Shown here: positions 45,462 to 58,039 of the stretch, piece after piece
Position numbering within the stretch: the first letter of the stretch is position 1
How the letters are laid out: every line of letters starts with the position of its first letter
Assembly: GCF_933775445.1 (NCBI RefSeq)
Contig: NC_065875.1
Coordinates: 744,001 to 808,000 of the forward strand
DNA: 64,000 nt
Source: Argentina anserina
Lineage: Eukaryota > Streptophyta > Magnoliopsida > Rosales > Rosaceae
Direction of reading: 5' to 3'
The notes under the pieces: model-generated
Databases searched by the model: none
What the model was told of the DNA's origin: nothing
The model's input: the letters and a program-made list of their open reading frames with translations, nothing else
Made by a program: the position numbers and the translations under genes

Positions 45462-48424
45462 TGTAATAACCCTCGTTTTCAAACATTATTTGAATTGAAT
45501 TAAATTCTATTAAGTTGTGAAGTTTGATTTAAACCGAATATGATTGCTTGCAAACGTTACGAAACGGGAACGGAAACGTTCCGAGAACGTTTAATAAGAA
45601 AACGTTACGTTTCCGAACGAATTTATCGACTTTTATTTCGTAGCTCGGTTGCGAAAACTTTCTTCACGAAAGTTGTAGAGCTCGTCGATACGAGTTCGTG
45701 GATATGTGACGCGTTCTAATCGGACGACGTACGTAAAAGTTATTAACGACGGGAGTTGGTTCCCGATTTTGGGAGGGGGTATATAAGTAAATGGTTGCAA
45801 CTAGGGTTCCCATATTTGGAAACCCTTTCACCCTCTCAACCCGCCGCTCTCTCGTCTCTCTCACTCTCTCGACTTCTCTTTCTCTCTCCCTCACTCGGTT
45901 CTCTCTCGCCCTCGCCGATCGCTCTCCCTCTCCCCCTCACTGATCGCTCTCTCCCTCTCCCTCTCACTGTCACTTCCTCCCTCTCCCTCACACCGATTTG
46001 CTCACTCGCTCATCCTCTCGGCTCACCTGCGATTCGCCGCCCTCCGAGTACGATGCTCCTCACCGACGACAGCTGTGACTTCACTACCACGATGCGACCA
46101 CCCCACAAGCAAGGCGCAGTCCCGGCGACACCGTGAAGCTCGGCGTGGCTCTCGGGATCCAAACACAGTCGATCCGATCCAATCAACGATTCAAATCGTG
46201 TTTTAGGTATGGGTTGGTTAAATTCGATTGTTGGATTTGTTGGTTGTGTATTTGTGTTTGTATTGGGAAGGTTTTGAAGTGGAATCGGAGGTGGTTAGAA
46301 TAGATGGTTACCGCCGCCTAGAGGCGGCGCGTGGGAGTGTGTGGGCGAGTTTAGGAGGGGTCTATGGTGGTGGGAGGGAAGAGGAAGAGGAGGAGGAGAG
46401 AATCACGGCGGCGGTGGCATCACACGCGCCTTGGTTGGCGTCGGCGCGTGGGCCCCACGCGCTGCCGGCCGGAGGTGGTGCGTGTGCCACACGCGCCGCC
46501 GTGTGAGGCGGTGTAATTAGTTTTGACTGAAAGGGGTATTTTGGTAATTTACTGTGTACGGTAAATGTAAATGTAATTTTTATTTACTACGGTAAATGTA
46601 ATTAAATTTTACCTTCGGTAAATGTAAATATAAATTACTTTCAGTAAATGTAAAAAGTAATTTTGTAAAAGGGTAATTTAGTAAATTTTATTTACTGAAT
46701 TTGTATTTACATTTAAATCGTACGTATACGTACAGAAATACGTATTAATATTTATACGTACAGAAATACGTATTAATATTTATACGTACAGAAATACGTA
46801 TTAAGATTTATACGTACAGAAATACGTATTAATATTTATACATACAGAAATACGTATTAATATTTATACGTACAGAAATACGTATATAATATTTATACAT
46901 ACAGAAATACGTATTAATTGAGTATTGTACAGTAACCGTGAATAGTGAACAGTGAACAGTAACTTCGTATAAACCAAATTGCTGAACAGTAACCGTTTAT
47001 TACTGTTTTGGCATTTAAAGGTTTACGAAACGATTCTAAATTCTTTTCTTATCTTTTCAAGGTGATCGTTAAATCGAGGAAAGGAATTATATTCGTAATT
47101 GTGGGATTACGCTCAAGTCAATAAGGTGAGTAAAATCTCACTGAATTTACGAATCTACCCTCGTGGTGATTCAACATTTTGCAAGTGTGTTTATCAAATG
47201 AATTATAACATGTATGTAATTTAGTGGACTACATATATATAGTATAATGGTAATAGGTACATAATATATATATAGTTCATTAAATTACGTACTGTTATTA
47301 ATGTATTAAAAATAGTCATTTCGGTGACGGAAAATTGAGCATGAGTATGTGAGAATATTGTACGTAATTCTTCAGTTGTTTATGAAATATGACATGTATA
47401 GGATATAGTGAACTATATATATATATTGTATAAATGGTAATAAATATGAATATATATAGTTTGCTATATAATATACTGTTATGATTTTTATTGTGGTGAT
47501 ATCGTGAAAGTTTTAAAACGTACAATATGATGTGTGATTATTGTACGTGATTTTTAACATTGTGATTGTTAAAATGTGAATTGTCTTCGGACCTGATTTT
47601 GGTACAATATGATGTGAGATTATTGTACGTGTTTGGCAAGTCGAAACATAGCCTTTGGCCGGGCGAAAGTTACGATACAGTTAGAGCTCTAGTCTGTCTG
47701 CCTTAGTACTGCATGCGAGGTAACGGGTGGTTATCTGCTCATGGGTACTCGGTGTATTTGGATGTTGGGTAGCGGGTGGCTATCCAATATCAACGGTGTA
47801 TTACGAGAGGGGTAACAGATGTGTACCAGCGTTCTTGGTACCCGTATTATAAATGCATTGGGTAACCAGAAGGGTTACTTAATTTCCTCATGAGCTTTTT
47901 ATTTCATATTTCTTTGGGTCAACCAGATGGGCTGACCATTGGCTCATGGGGGCATTTATATTTGTTGTTTTGTGATCTTTCGTATATTTTGATATGCGAA
48001 CTGTATTGTGATTTTACTCATACGAGCTATAAGCTTACCGGGTTTGTGTTTACAATCCCGGTGCACCAATTCGATGGTGTAGGGGATCATTCTGCAGGTG
48101 CTGATTAGTGGGAGTTGAGTGACGACTACAGAGGCTTGAAGTCGTTCTTATCCTACTTGTGGTGAGGTTTTAGCCCGGGTTTGTGTGTGAGATGTTGTGT
48201 AATTTCATTTGTGAGATTTGTGAGTGATTTGTGAGGATTATTACATTTCCATTTTATGTATGGATTATAAATTTGGTTTGTAATAATTGGTTGACTGAGT
48301 TGTATTGAGAACTCAGAATTGATCCGCTGTTACACTTTAATGATTTCGAGTTATTTGAGATTATTTGGTGTTTAACGACTTTAGAATTTTGAGTTTTAAA
48401 GCTCGAAATTTTGGGGTCGTTACA
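45462..48424 (+). repeat. 5' LTR of the Gypsy element
   Basis: 2963 bp, from TGTAATAACCCTCG to GGTCGTTACA. A TATA-like GGTATATAAG lies near 45777, before a CT-rich stretch. It contains a GC-rich stretch (46310-46510) and a 28-bp tandem array (46725-46916). Confidence 0.93.
46725..46916 (+). repeat. 28-bp tandem repeat in the 5' LTR
   Basis: About seven copies of a 28-bp unit contain ACGTACAGAAATACGTATTA, including the palindrome AATACGTATT. The same array is at about 54525-54716 in the 3' LTR. Confidence 0.9.
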
Positions 48425-48426
48425 GT

Positions 48427-48438
48427 TGGTATCAGAGC
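48427..48438 (+). promoter_or_regulatory. Primer-binding site (initiator tRNA-Met)
   Basis: TGGTATCAGAGC, two bases after the 5' LTR, is complementary to the 3' end of plant initiator methionine tRNA, the usual primer for reverse transcription in this group. Confidence 0.92.
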
Positions 48439-48691
48439 CTAGTTGCGTATTTGGCGATTATCAATATCATCCGGGAGCGATGATCCGACTGCAGGCGGGC
48501 CCCCATCACATGCTCCTCGGTATTGATATGTCGTCGGGTACGCGAGAGTGTTTTAGGAGCCATACCTAATGGTTTGGTCCTCCGAGAAGTATCGTGATGA
48601 TACTTCGATGATTCATCATATCCTGAAATTTCATGTTAATACCTATTGAATCTGTTTTAGTTGAATTCGAGATTTCACAAGTATTGACTAA

Positions 48692-51600
48692 GTGTTTCGT
48701 TGTTTGAAGGTGATGAACGCTGATAAGGGCCGAGGACGGGCGAGAGGACGTGGTCGAGGTAGGACCACGGGCCGAGTCCGCAACGTGGAGAATCTTTATG
48801 AGGAGGCTGTTCCACAGGTAGAGCGGGTAGGCCGAGGTCGAGGTAGGGCCACAGGTCGAGTCCGCAACGTGGAGAACCTCTATGAGGAGGCTGCTCCGCA
48901 GGAGGAGCAGGATGAGCCAGCTCCTGCGGTTAGAGATGACGGTCGAGTGTTGAAGCTGATCAAGGATATTAGTGCACTGTCAGCTCCGACATTTCATGGG
49001 GGACTAGATCATATGGTAGCTGACCATTGGATCGAGGGTATGGAGACTTATTTTGAGATGATAGAGTGCACAGAGATTGAGAAGAGAAATATAGCTACAT
49101 TCTTTCTCAAGGGTGATGCTCTAGATTGGCGGAAGAGCATGAGACAGACTGTGGATGTGTCTACATTCACATGGGAAGATTTCACCACCATATTCCAAGA
49201 GAAGTATTTTCCAGCCTCAGTACAGGAGGACTTAGAGTTGGAGTTTCTGGCATTGGTACAGGGAGACATGACCATTAGAGAGTATGATGCTCGATTCTCG
49301 CAACTGTATCGGTATGTCAGGCCTATGGGTGCGACTGCTTTAGCTCAGAAGTATCTACGTGGGCTGAAACAAGAGTACAAGACCATGATATCAGTCCTTT
49401 GCCTGACTTCACGGGAGCAGATATTTGAGAGTGCTATGAGTCTGGAGCAAGCAGAGAAGACTCGAGCAGGTGATGTGGGGAACAGAGATGCGAAGGGGAA
49501 AGGCAAGGCAGTCTATGCAGGCAGCGAGCACTCAGGGCCGAAGGATAGGTCATGGAAGAGGCCAAGACCCCACTATCAGGCCCCGACAAGGGCGCCACCC
49601 CTAGCCATCAGAGCAGCACCAGTCAGACCATTAGCAGCAGTAAGGTGTTATAGCTGCAATGAGATGGGACATTACGCCTCAGCATGTCCGAAACCGAAGA
49701 GAGCAGGCTGCCACCGGTGCGGGCAAGTGGGACACATAGCTCGAGATTGTACCCGACCACTTCCGGGTAGACAGGAACGGCCGCAGAGACAGCTACCAGC
49801 GGGCCAAGCTAGAGTGTTCGCAGTGGGTCAGCGAGACACAGGGGTGGAAGGTACATTATCACTTTTTGACTACCTTGCTAGAGTGTTGTTTGATACGGGA
49901 GCATCGCATTCATTCATTGCTAGTTCAGTAGTGGAGATGCTAGGATTGATTCCTACACCTCTCGGGGACGCCTTATGTGTCACTTCACCCCTTGGAGTGT
50001 CACTTGAGTTAGAGACAATCTGCAAAGCTTGTCCTATATTGATTGGAAGTAGAGAGTTCTCTGCTTCGTTGATTGTGATTCCGGACCACACTTATGATGT
50101 GATCTTGGGGATTGATTGGTTGAGACCACAGCATGCTGTGATTGATTGTTTTGACATGGTGGTGTCCTTTCATAGACCTGGAGAGCCAGTGTTTCGTTAT
50201 CGTTGCCTCAAGTCCGACAACGCCATGAGATCAGGAGTTTTGGCACATGTGGAGTCAGTGGATCAGAAGGTGACTATCGCAGACATTGTGGTAGTATCTG
50301 AGTTTGGTGAAGTGTTCCAAGAGATACCGGGGCTACCTCCTCGAAGAGTGGTAGATTTCTGCATTGACGTAGTACCCGGTACAGCACCTGTGTCAAAGGC
50401 GCCATATAGAATGGGGCAGAATGAACTTAAGGAGTTGAAAGTGCAGATTGATGAGCTATTAGACCAAGGGTTCATTAGACCTAGTGTTTCACCTTGGGGA
50501 GCACCTGTCTTGTTCGTAAAGAAGAAAGATGGTTCTCTGCGGTTATGTGTGGACTACAGAGAGCTGAACAAGGTGACCATCAAGAATAGGTATCCCTTAC
50601 CTAGGATTGATGACTTGTTCGATCAGCTCATAGGTGCTACGGTGTTCTCTAAGATTGATTTGAGATCCGGTTATCATCAACTCAGAGTGAAGGAAGAAGA
50701 TATATCGAAGACAGCCTTCAGGACCCGGTATGGACATTATGAGTTTGTCGTCATGCCATTTGGTCTAACGAATGCACCAGCTGTCTTCATGAGTTTGATG
50801 AACCAAGTATTTAGCCCGTACTTGGATGAGTTTGTTGTGGTGTTTGTGGATGACATTCTGATATACTCCAAGACACAAGAAGAACATGTGGTGCATCTGA
50901 GAACAGTGTTGCAGACCTTGAAGGAGGCGAGACTGTATGCCAAGCTAGAGAAGTGTGAGTTCTGGAAAGAAGAGGTTAAATTCCTTGGTCATGTTGTCTC
51001 AAAGGATGGAGTACTAGTGGACCCGGCAAAGGTAGAGGCAGTGAAGAATTGGAGTCGTCCAAAGAACCCTACAGAGATACGTAGTTTCCTCGGGTTGGCA
51101 GGTTACTACAGGAGGTTTATCGAGGGGTTTTCTAGTATTGCATCTCCATTGACCAAGTTGACCAAGAAAGATACTCCGTTCGTGTGGACGGATGCATGTG
51201 AGGAAGCATTCAGCAAACTGAAGACTAAACTGACCACAACTCCAGTGTTGACAATTCCTTCTAGTGGTGGTAGTTATGTCATTTACAGTGATGCTTCGCT
51301 CCAAGGGTTGGGTTGTGTGTTGATGCAGCATGGAGGAGTTGTTGCTTATGGCTCGAGACAACTGAAGATTCATGAGAGGAATTATCCGACACACGACTTA
51401 GAGCTTGCGGCAGTTGTATTTGCTCTGAAGATTTGGAGACATTACTTGTATGGTGAGAAATTTCAACTCTTTTCAGATCATAAGAGTTTGAAGTACTTGT
51501 TCTCACAGAAGGAGCTGAATATGAGGCAGAGGAGATGGATGGAACTCCTCAAGGACTATGACTTCACATTAGAGTACCACCCGGGGAAGGCAAATGTGGT

Positions 51601-53194
51601 GGCTGATGCCTTGAGCAGAAAACCGAGAGGCGTAGTAGCTTCACTTATGGTCCAGGAATGGTTCATGCTAGAAGCTGCATCAGAGTTTGACTTGGTACCA
51701 TCGGGAGGAGAACCAAGGGTCTTTCTTGGTAGTGTCATAGTGCAACCCACATTGATCACGAGGATCATACAGGGTCAGGCGCAAGATAGACTCTCACGAG
51801 CTAAGTTGGCGGATCTTGTAGTTGATACGCTTGATGGGTGTCCTTCTGAGTGGAGAGTTGGACCCGATGGAGGGTTGAGGTTTGGGGCAAGATTGTGTGT
51901 CCCAGATTGTGATGATCTTCGGGAGGAGGTTCTTCGTATGGCACATCGTTCACGCTATACCGTCCATCCAGGGAACACCAAGATGTACAAGGACCTATGC
52001 AGACAATTCTGGTGGAACGGTATGAAGAAAGATGTAGCAGAGTTTGTATCGAAGTGCCTTACATGTCAGCAAGTGAAAGCAGAACATCAACGACCAGCTG
52101 GCATGTTGAAACCACTGACTATTCCTCTTTGGAAGTGGGAGCAGATATCTATGGATTTTGTGACCGGGTTGCCTAGATCGAAGAAGGGTCACGATGCCAT
52201 ATGGGTGATTGTCGATCGATTGACGAAGTCGGCTCATTTTCTCCCAGTGTCGATGAAGTACTCAGTGGACGTGCTTGGGAAACTATATGTGGATGAGGTA
52301 GTGAGACTCCATGGTGCTCCAGTTTATATTGTTTCCGATAGAGATGCACGTTTCACTTCGAAGTTCTGGGGTGGTTTGCAGAAGGCGATGGGCACTACCT
52401 TGGATATGAGTACAGCTTTTCACCCTCAGACGGATGGACAGACAGAGAGGGTGAATCAGGTGATGGAAGACATGTTGAGAGCATGTGTGTTGGATTTCAA
52501 GGGTAGCTGGGAAGATCATTTGAGATTGATTGAGTTTGCCTACAACAACAGCTACCATTCTAGCATCGGCATGGCACCTTATGAGGCACTTTATGGTAGA
52601 CCATGTCGATCTCCGATCTGTTGGGCCGAAGTGGGTGATGAGGCACTGATGGGTCCAGAGGTGGTTCAGGAAACCACGGAGAAGATCTCGATCATTCGAG
52701 ATAGAATCCGGACCGCTCAGAGTAGACAGAAGAGCTATGCAGACTTGAAGAGGAGACATGTGGAATTTGAGGTCGGTGATCATGTGTTCTTGAAAGTTTC
52801 ACCTATGAGAGGTGTAGTGAGATTCGGCAAGAAAGGAAAGTTGGCACCGAGGTACGTTGGGCCCTTTGAGATACTTGACAAGGTGGGCGAACTAGCTTAT
52901 CGACTAGCCTTGCCTACTAGTATGTCGGGTGTTCACAATGTCTTTCACATTTCCATGTTGAGGAAGTATGTACCAGATGAGTCACATGTGATTGATCATA
53001 GCACCATTGAGGTGAAGGAAAATGCTACATTTGTGGTCGAACCGGTTCGTATCCTGGATAGATCCACAAAGAAGCTACGGAGGAGAGAAGTTGGGCTAGT
53101 CAAGGTGTTGTGGAGTCACCATGATGAGGGTGATGCATCTTGGGAGCTAGAGTCAGACATGATGACCAGATATCCACAGTTGTTTGTTGAGTGA
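48692..53194 (+). CDS. Gypsy gag-pol polyprotein, intact, 1500 codons
   Basis: A single frame encodes the structural and replication enzymes of the retrotransposon. In order: a basic Arg/Gly-rich N-terminus with a 28-residue direct duplication; the Gag domain; two CCHC zinc knuckles (from residues 319 and 340); aspartic protease ([10 protein letters not shown]401); reverse transcriptase with FVDD at 718-721; RNase H (YSDAS, D867); an integrase HHCC zinc domain from about 1092; the DDE core D1155, D1216, E1252 (spacing 60 and 35 residues between them); and a C-terminal chromodomain-like segment (about 1450-1500). No stop or frameshift is present. The first ATG gives MFRCLKV; the second, at 48713 (MNADKGRG), is a more likely start. 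The key catalytic residues are all kept, so the product looks functional. Confidence 0.95.
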   Translation: MFRCLKVMNADKGRGRARGRGRGRTTGRVRNVENLYEEAVPQVERVGRGRGRATGRVRNVENLYEEAAPQEEQDEPAPAVRDDGRVLKLIKDISALSAPTFHGGLDHMVADHWIEGMETYFEMIECTEIEKRNIATFFLKGDALDWRKSMRQTVDVSTFTWEDFTTIFQEKYFPASVQEDLELEFLALVQGDMTIREYDARFSQLYRYVRPMGATALAQKYLRGLKQEYKTMISVLCLTSREQIFESAMSLEQAEKTRAGDVGNRDAKGKGKAVYAGSEHSGPKDRSWKRPRPHYQAPTRAPPLAIRAAPVRPLAAVRCYSCNEMGHYASACPKPKRAGCHRCGQVGHIARDCTRPLPGRQERPQRQLPAGQARVFAVGQRDTGVEGTLSLFDYLARVLFDTGASHSFIASSVVEMLGLIPTPLGDALCVTSPLGVSLELETICKACPILIGSREFSASLIVIPDHTYDVILGIDWLRPQHAVIDCFDMVVSFHRPGEPVFRYRCLKSDNAMRSGVLAHVESVDQKVTIADIVVVSEFGEVFQEIPGLPPRRVVDFCIDVVPGTAPVSKAPYRMGQNELKELKVQIDELLDQGFIRPSVSPWGAPVLFVKKKDGSLRLCVDYRELNKVTIKNRYPLPRIDDLFDQLIGATVFSKIDLRSGYHQLRVKEEDISKTAFRTRYGHYEFVVMPFGLTNAPAVFMSLMNQVFSPYLDEFVVVFVDDILIYSKTQEEHVVHLRTVLQTLKEARLYAKLEKCEFWKEEVKFLGHVVSKDGVLVDPAKVEAVKNWSRPKNPTEIRSFLGLAGYYRRFIEGFSSIASPLTKLTKKDTPFVWTDACEEAFSKLKTKLTTTPVLTIPSSGGSYVIYSDASLQGLGCVLMQHGGVVAYGSRQLKIHERNYPTHDLELAAVVFALKIWRHYLYGEKFQLFSDHKSLKYLFSQKELNMRQRRWMELLKDYDFTLEYHPGKANVVADALSRKPRGVVASLMVQEWFMLEAASEFDLVPSGGEPRVFLGSVIVQPTLITRIIQGQAQDRLSRAKLADLVVDTLDGCPSEWRVGPDGGLRFGARLCVPDCDDLREEVLRMAHRSRYTVHPGNTKMYKDLCRQFWWNGMKKDVAEFVSKCLTCQQVKAEHQRPAGMLKPLTIPLWKWEQISMDFVTGLPRSKKGHDAIWVIVDRLTKSAHFLPVSMKYSVDVLGKLYVDEVVRLHGAPVYIVSDRDARFTSKFWGGLQKAMGTTLDMSTAFHPQTDGQTERVNQVMEDMLRACVLDFKGSWEDHLRLIEFAYNNSYHSSIGMAPYEALYGRPCRSPICWAEVGDEALMGPEVVQETTEKISIIRDRIRTAQSRQKSYADLKRRHVEFEVGDHVFLKVSPMRGVVRFGKKGKLAPRYVGPFEILDKVGELAYRLALPTSMSGVHNVFHISMLRKYVPDESHVIDHSTIEVKENATFVVEPVRILDRSTKKLRRREVGLVKVLWSHHDEGDASWELESDMMTRYPQLFVE

Positions 53195-53221
53195 GCTTGA
53201 ATTTCGGGACGAAATTCCTTT

Positions 53222-53230
53222 AAGGGGGGT
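53222..53230 (+). promoter_or_regulatory. Polypurine tract
   Basis: AAGGGGGG precedes the 3' LTR by a few bases. It lies downstream of TTCGGGACGAAATTCC, a common end of this Gypsy group. Confidence 0.85.
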
Positions 53231-53234
53231 ATAT

Positions 53235-56200
53235 TGTAATAACCCTCGTTTTCAAACATTATTTGAATTGAATTAAATTCTATTAAGTTGTGAAGTTTGA
53301 TTTAAACCGAATATGATTGCTTGCAAACGTTACGAAACGGGAACGGAAACGTTCCGAGAACGTTTAATAAGAAAACGTTACGTTTCCGAACGAATTTATC
53401 GACTTTTATTTCGTAGCTCGGTTGCGAAAACTTTCTTCACGAAAGTTGTAGAGCTCGTCGATACGAGTTCGTGGATATGTGACGCGTTCTAATCGGACGA
53501 CGTACGTAAAAGTTATTAACGACGGGAGTTGGTTCCCGATTTTGGGAGGGGGTATATAAGTAAATGGTTGCAACTAGGGTTCCCATATTTGGAAACCCTT
53601 TCACCCTCTCAACCCGCCGCTCTCTCGTCTCTCTCACTCTCTCGACTTCTCTTTCTCTCTCCCTCACTCGGTTCTCTCTCGCCCTCGCCGATCGCTCTCC
53701 CTCTCCCCCTCACTGATCGCTCTCTCCCTCTCCCTCTCACTGATCGCTCTCTCCCTCTCCCTCTCACTGTCACTTCCTCCCTCTCCCTCACACCGATTTG
53801 CTCACTCGCTCATCCTCTCGGCTCACCTGCGATTCGCCGCCCTCCGAGTACGGTGCTCCTCACCGACGACAGCTGTGACTTCACTACCACGATGCGACCA
53901 CCCCACAAGCAAGGCGCAGTCCCGGCGACACCGTGAAGCTCGGCGTGGCTCTCGGGATCCAAACACAGTCGATCCGATCCAATCAACGATTCAAATCGTG
54001 TTTTAGGTATGGGTTGGTTAAATTCGATTGTTGGATTTGTTGGTTGTGTATTTGTGTTTGTATTGGGAAGGTTTTGAAGTGGAATCGGAGGTGGTTAGAA
54101 TAGATGGTTACCGCCGCCTAGAGGCGGCGCGTGGGAGTGCGTGGGCGAGTTTAGGAGGGGTCTATGGTGGTGGGAGGGAAGAGGAAGAGGAGGAGGAGAG
54201 AATCACGGCGGCGGTGGCATCACACGCGCCTTGGTTGGCGTCGGCGCGTGGGCCCCACGCGCTGCCGGCCGGAGGTGGTGCGTGTGCCACACGCGCCGCC
54301 GTGTGAGGCGGTGTAATTAGTTTTGACTGAAAGGGGTATTTTGGTAATTTACTGTGTACGGTAAATGTAAATGTAATTTTTATTTACTACGGTAAATGTA
54401 ATTAAATTTTACCTTCGGTAAATGTAAATATAAATTACTTTCAGTAAATGTAAAAAGTAATTTTGTAAAAGGGTAATTTAGTAAATTTTATTTACTGAAT
54501 TTGTATTTACATTTAAATCGTACGTATACGTACAGAAATACGTATTAATATTTATACGTACAGAAATACGTATTAATATTTATACGTACAGAAATACGTA
54601 TTAAGATTTATACGTACAGAAATACGTATTAATATTTATACATACAGAAATACGTATTAATATTTATACGTACAAAAATACGTATATAATATTTATACGT
54701 ACAGAAATACGTATTAATTGAGTATTGTACAGTAACCGTGAATAGTGAACAGTAAACAGTAACTTCGTATAAACCAAATTGCTGAACAGTAACCGTTTAT
54801 TACTGTTTTGGCATTTAAAGGTTTACGAAACGATTCTAAATTCTTTTCTTATCTTTTCAAGGTGATCGTTAAATCGAGGAAAGGAATTATATTCGGAATT
54901 ATATTCGGAATTGTGGGATTACGCTCAAGTCAATAAGGTGAGTAAAATCTCACTGAATTTACGAATCTACCCTCGTGGTGATTCAACATTTTGCAAGTGT
55001 GTTTATCAAATGAATTATAACATGTATGTAATTTAGTGGACTACATATATATAGTATAATGGTAATAGGTACATAATATATATATAGTTCATTAAATTAC
55101 GTACTGTTATTAATGCATTAAAAATAGTCATTTCGGTGACGGAAAATTGAGCATGAGTATGTGAGAATATTGTACGTAATTCTTCAGTTGTTTATGAAAT
55201 ATGACATGTATAGGATATAGTGAACTATATATATATATTGTATAAATGGTAATAAATACGAATATATATAGTTTGCTATATAATATACTGTTATGATTTT
55301 TATTGTGGTGATATCGTGAAAGTTTTAAAACGTACAATATGATGTGTGATTATTGTACGTGATTTTTAACATTGTGATTGTTAAAATGTGAATTGTCTTC
55401 GGACCTGATTTTGGTACAATATGATGTGAGATTATTGTACGTGTTTGGCAAGTCGAAACCTAGCCTTTGGCCGGGCGAAAGTTACGATACAGTTAGAGCT
55501 CTAGTCTGTCTGCCTTAGTACTGCATGCGAGGTAACGGGTGGTTATCTGCTCATGGGTACTCGGTGTATTTGGATGTTGGGTAGCGGGTGGCTATCCAAT
55601 ATCAACGGTGTATTACGAGAGGGGTAACAGATGTGTACCAGCGTTCTTGGTACCCGTATTATAAATGCATTGGGTAACCAGAAGGGTTACTTAATTTCCT
55701 CATGAGCTTTTTATTTCATATTTCTTTGGGTCAACCAGATGGGCTGACCATTGGCTCATGGGGGCATTTATATTTGTTGTTTTGTGATCTTTCGTATATT
55801 TTGATATGCGAACTGTATTGTGATTTTACTCATACGAGCTATAAGCTTACCGGGTTTGTGTTTACAATCCCGGTGCACCAATTCGATGGTGTAGGGGATC
55901 ATTCTGCAGGTGCTGATTAGTGGGAGTTGAGTGACGACTACAGAGGCTTGAAGTCGTTCTTATCCTACTTGTGGTGAGGTTTTAGCCCGGGTTTGTGTGT
56001 GAGATGTTGTGTAATTTCATTTGTGAGATTTGTGAGTGATTTGTGAGGATTATTACATTTCCATTTTATGTATGGATTATAAATTTGGTTTGTAATAATT
56101 GGTTGACTGAGTTGTATTGAGAACTCAGAATTGATCCGCTGTTACACTTTAATGATTTCGAGTTATTTGAGATTATTTGGTGTTTAACGACTTTAGAATT

Positions 56201-56236
56201 TTGAGTTTTAAAGCTCGAAATTTTGGGGTCGTTAAA
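53235..56236 (+). repeat. 3' LTR of the Gypsy element
   Basis: 3002 bp. Compared with the 5' LTR it has a 27-bp tandem addition in the CT-rich stretch (about 53721-53770) and a 12-bp addition (ATTCGGAATTAT, about 54890-54912). Together these account exactly for the 39-bp length difference. Its last bases read GTTAAA instead of GTTACA. Confidence 0.93.
54525..54716 (+). repeat. 28-bp tandem repeat in the 3' LTR
   Basis: Counterpart of the array at 46725-46916, with the same number of units and two single-base differences by eye. Confidence 0.88.
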
Positions 56237-56241
56237 GTCAG

Positions 56242-58039
56242 GGTTTTCATAAGATTTCCATTGAATTGAGATAGATGAAATTTCCTAATTGAGACCGCTG
56301 AAGATCATGTATTGCTCCTAACTAATAAACTGAGAACACCACACTACCTATCTTTACTATCTCTTTCCAAGTGCCTGAAAGATTTGCATCATACTACTCT
56401 AAGGTACTCAAATGCATCCTTTTTTTTTTCTGGTCTGAATACTCGATGCATCCCCGAAGTAAAGGATATACATGTATGTCAGTATGTGTAATAAAACACA
56501 ACTAGAGATCACCTTGTTCTACATGTATGTCAGTGTGTATTTTGAACACTACTAGAGATCAACTTGTTCTATGAACAAAAACACGTTTCTCATTGATTGT
56601 GGTTATCCAAAGTATAATATTAATTTCGGTGAACAAAAATACTTCCATTATCTAGTTAAATCAAGCTCCATCTACATAGAAGAGTACTACACATTGTCAT
56701 CTGTCGATCTGAAGTCTTAACATATTGTTGACTATGAATTTAGTAAATCATAGTAAATGATATTGTATGATTGGTAAAAAAAAAAATGAAAGTTGTTTAG
56801 AATGGTGTAGTATTCGTTGTTGTCTTAACCAGAGCCAATTTGAGATGTGTAATCTGCAAAGTAAGAATGCTACATAATTACAATAATGTGCAACCTATGC
56901 AAATGTATATGCCAATATTGGGGCCAGGAACTAGCCTTCAGGTTATATCAGCAAACAAACTACAATTACAACCTGCCTGCTAATACCAGAATCTATCATA
57001 ACAAGTTTTAATAACAGTCGTACAAATAATTAAAGTAATGTAGAGAAGCCTCAGTACCTGATGCAAATAGGGTACCAGACTTAGCATGAAGGGAGAGCAA
57101 GGAATAGCTGGAAATTCGTTGTGCCTCATTCTCTCTTAATATTGGAATCCTATGTTTGGGTATCTCTTCTTGTTCATCCCTAAATTAACATTTTCACACA
57201 GACGAAACATAATGGTAACATCAACAATATGTTGAAGTATCCTGAGTATATGATTTTCATTATTCTTTGATAATACTCATCTATCATTTGTTCATTCAAA
57301 ATGTTATCAACGTGTTCGGATTCTCAAGTCCACTATTACTATATGCCACCAGAAGATGGAGACTTTTATTTATGCCGCTTTCTGTAAGCAGAAATTCTTA
57401 AATACTAAATGCAGTATGAGAAAACAAATGCAAGAGAAATTCTGCAATACAAATGAGAGAGACATTGAGAATTAAAAATTTCTGTGATGGAAAGTTGACA
57501 ACAGCTTTCTCATTCATTTTCAATATACCAAGCTATGAAGCTGATATTAACACATGTATATATGAACCACAACAGCTCCACTCCATGTACACCAGCTAAC
57601 TTGTATCACTCAGTTTCTTTGATCATTTCTTGCTCCTCCACTCTTCTCCTGTAGCTTCAGAGATATAGTCACAATTAGCCTCGGTTCACACTTGATCACC
57701 TTGAAAGTATCAGGTCAAACTTAATGATATTTCCAAAATGGATATACTCTTTTCTAATATGTTCATATTTTTAAAACATGGAGCGGGTCAATTAGCTAGG
57801 CTCTCAAGAATTGATACACAATCCAAGTCTTTACCTGCTTCTGAAATCTGAATACCAAGGGGATTAATTATTCGAAGTTACTACCTGCCTCCACAGACAA
57901 AGCAAATCAAGACCAGTTCATATGTATTTCTCTCCATCTCTTCCATCTATAAATACGCATTTGGTCCAGACAATATTTTCATCCACCTCCAATTCTCTCT
58001 TATACAAAACACTTTACATATACGCGTATTGAGATCACG
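56242..58039 (+). repeat. GLP unit E intergenic block and promoter
   Basis: The block continues the flank of the third GLP gene (GGTTTTCATAAGATTTCC) and matches 15185-16700 and 42075-44380. A deletion near 57110 has removed the hairpin found in the other units. The promoter part (GGAGCGGGTCAATTAGCTAG near 57780) leads to the fourth GLP gene. Confidence 0.72.
57948..57955 (+). promoter_or_regulatory. TATA box of the fourth GLP gene
   Basis: TATAAATA lies 85 bases before the start codon. Confidence 0.75.

Larger units (their letters stand above)
45462..56236 (+). mobile_element. Full-length Gypsy LTR retrotransposon (chromovirus, Tekay/Del-like)
   Basis: The 10,775-bp element has TSD GTCAG (45457-45461 and 56237-56241). 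Long LTRs lie at 45462-48424 and 53235-56236. It has a tRNA-Met primer-binding site, one uninterrupted gag-pol frame and a polypurine tract. The LTRs are nearly identical by eye: about nine or ten substitutions plus two short tandem duplications present only in the 3' LTR. The pol order PR-RT-RH-INT with a C-terminal chromodomain-like segment, and the 3-kb LTRs, fit the Tekay (Del) clade. All parts for autonomous movement seem to be present. Removing it rejoins the GLP flank sequence seen at 15170-15190. Confidence 0.95.

Noticed and set aside
45756..46506. Open frames of 92-126 codons in the Gypsy LTR (also 53529-54306)
   Set aside because: They lie in CT-rich and GC-rich LTR sequence, have low-complexity products and occur in both LTRs; no homology is recognisable.
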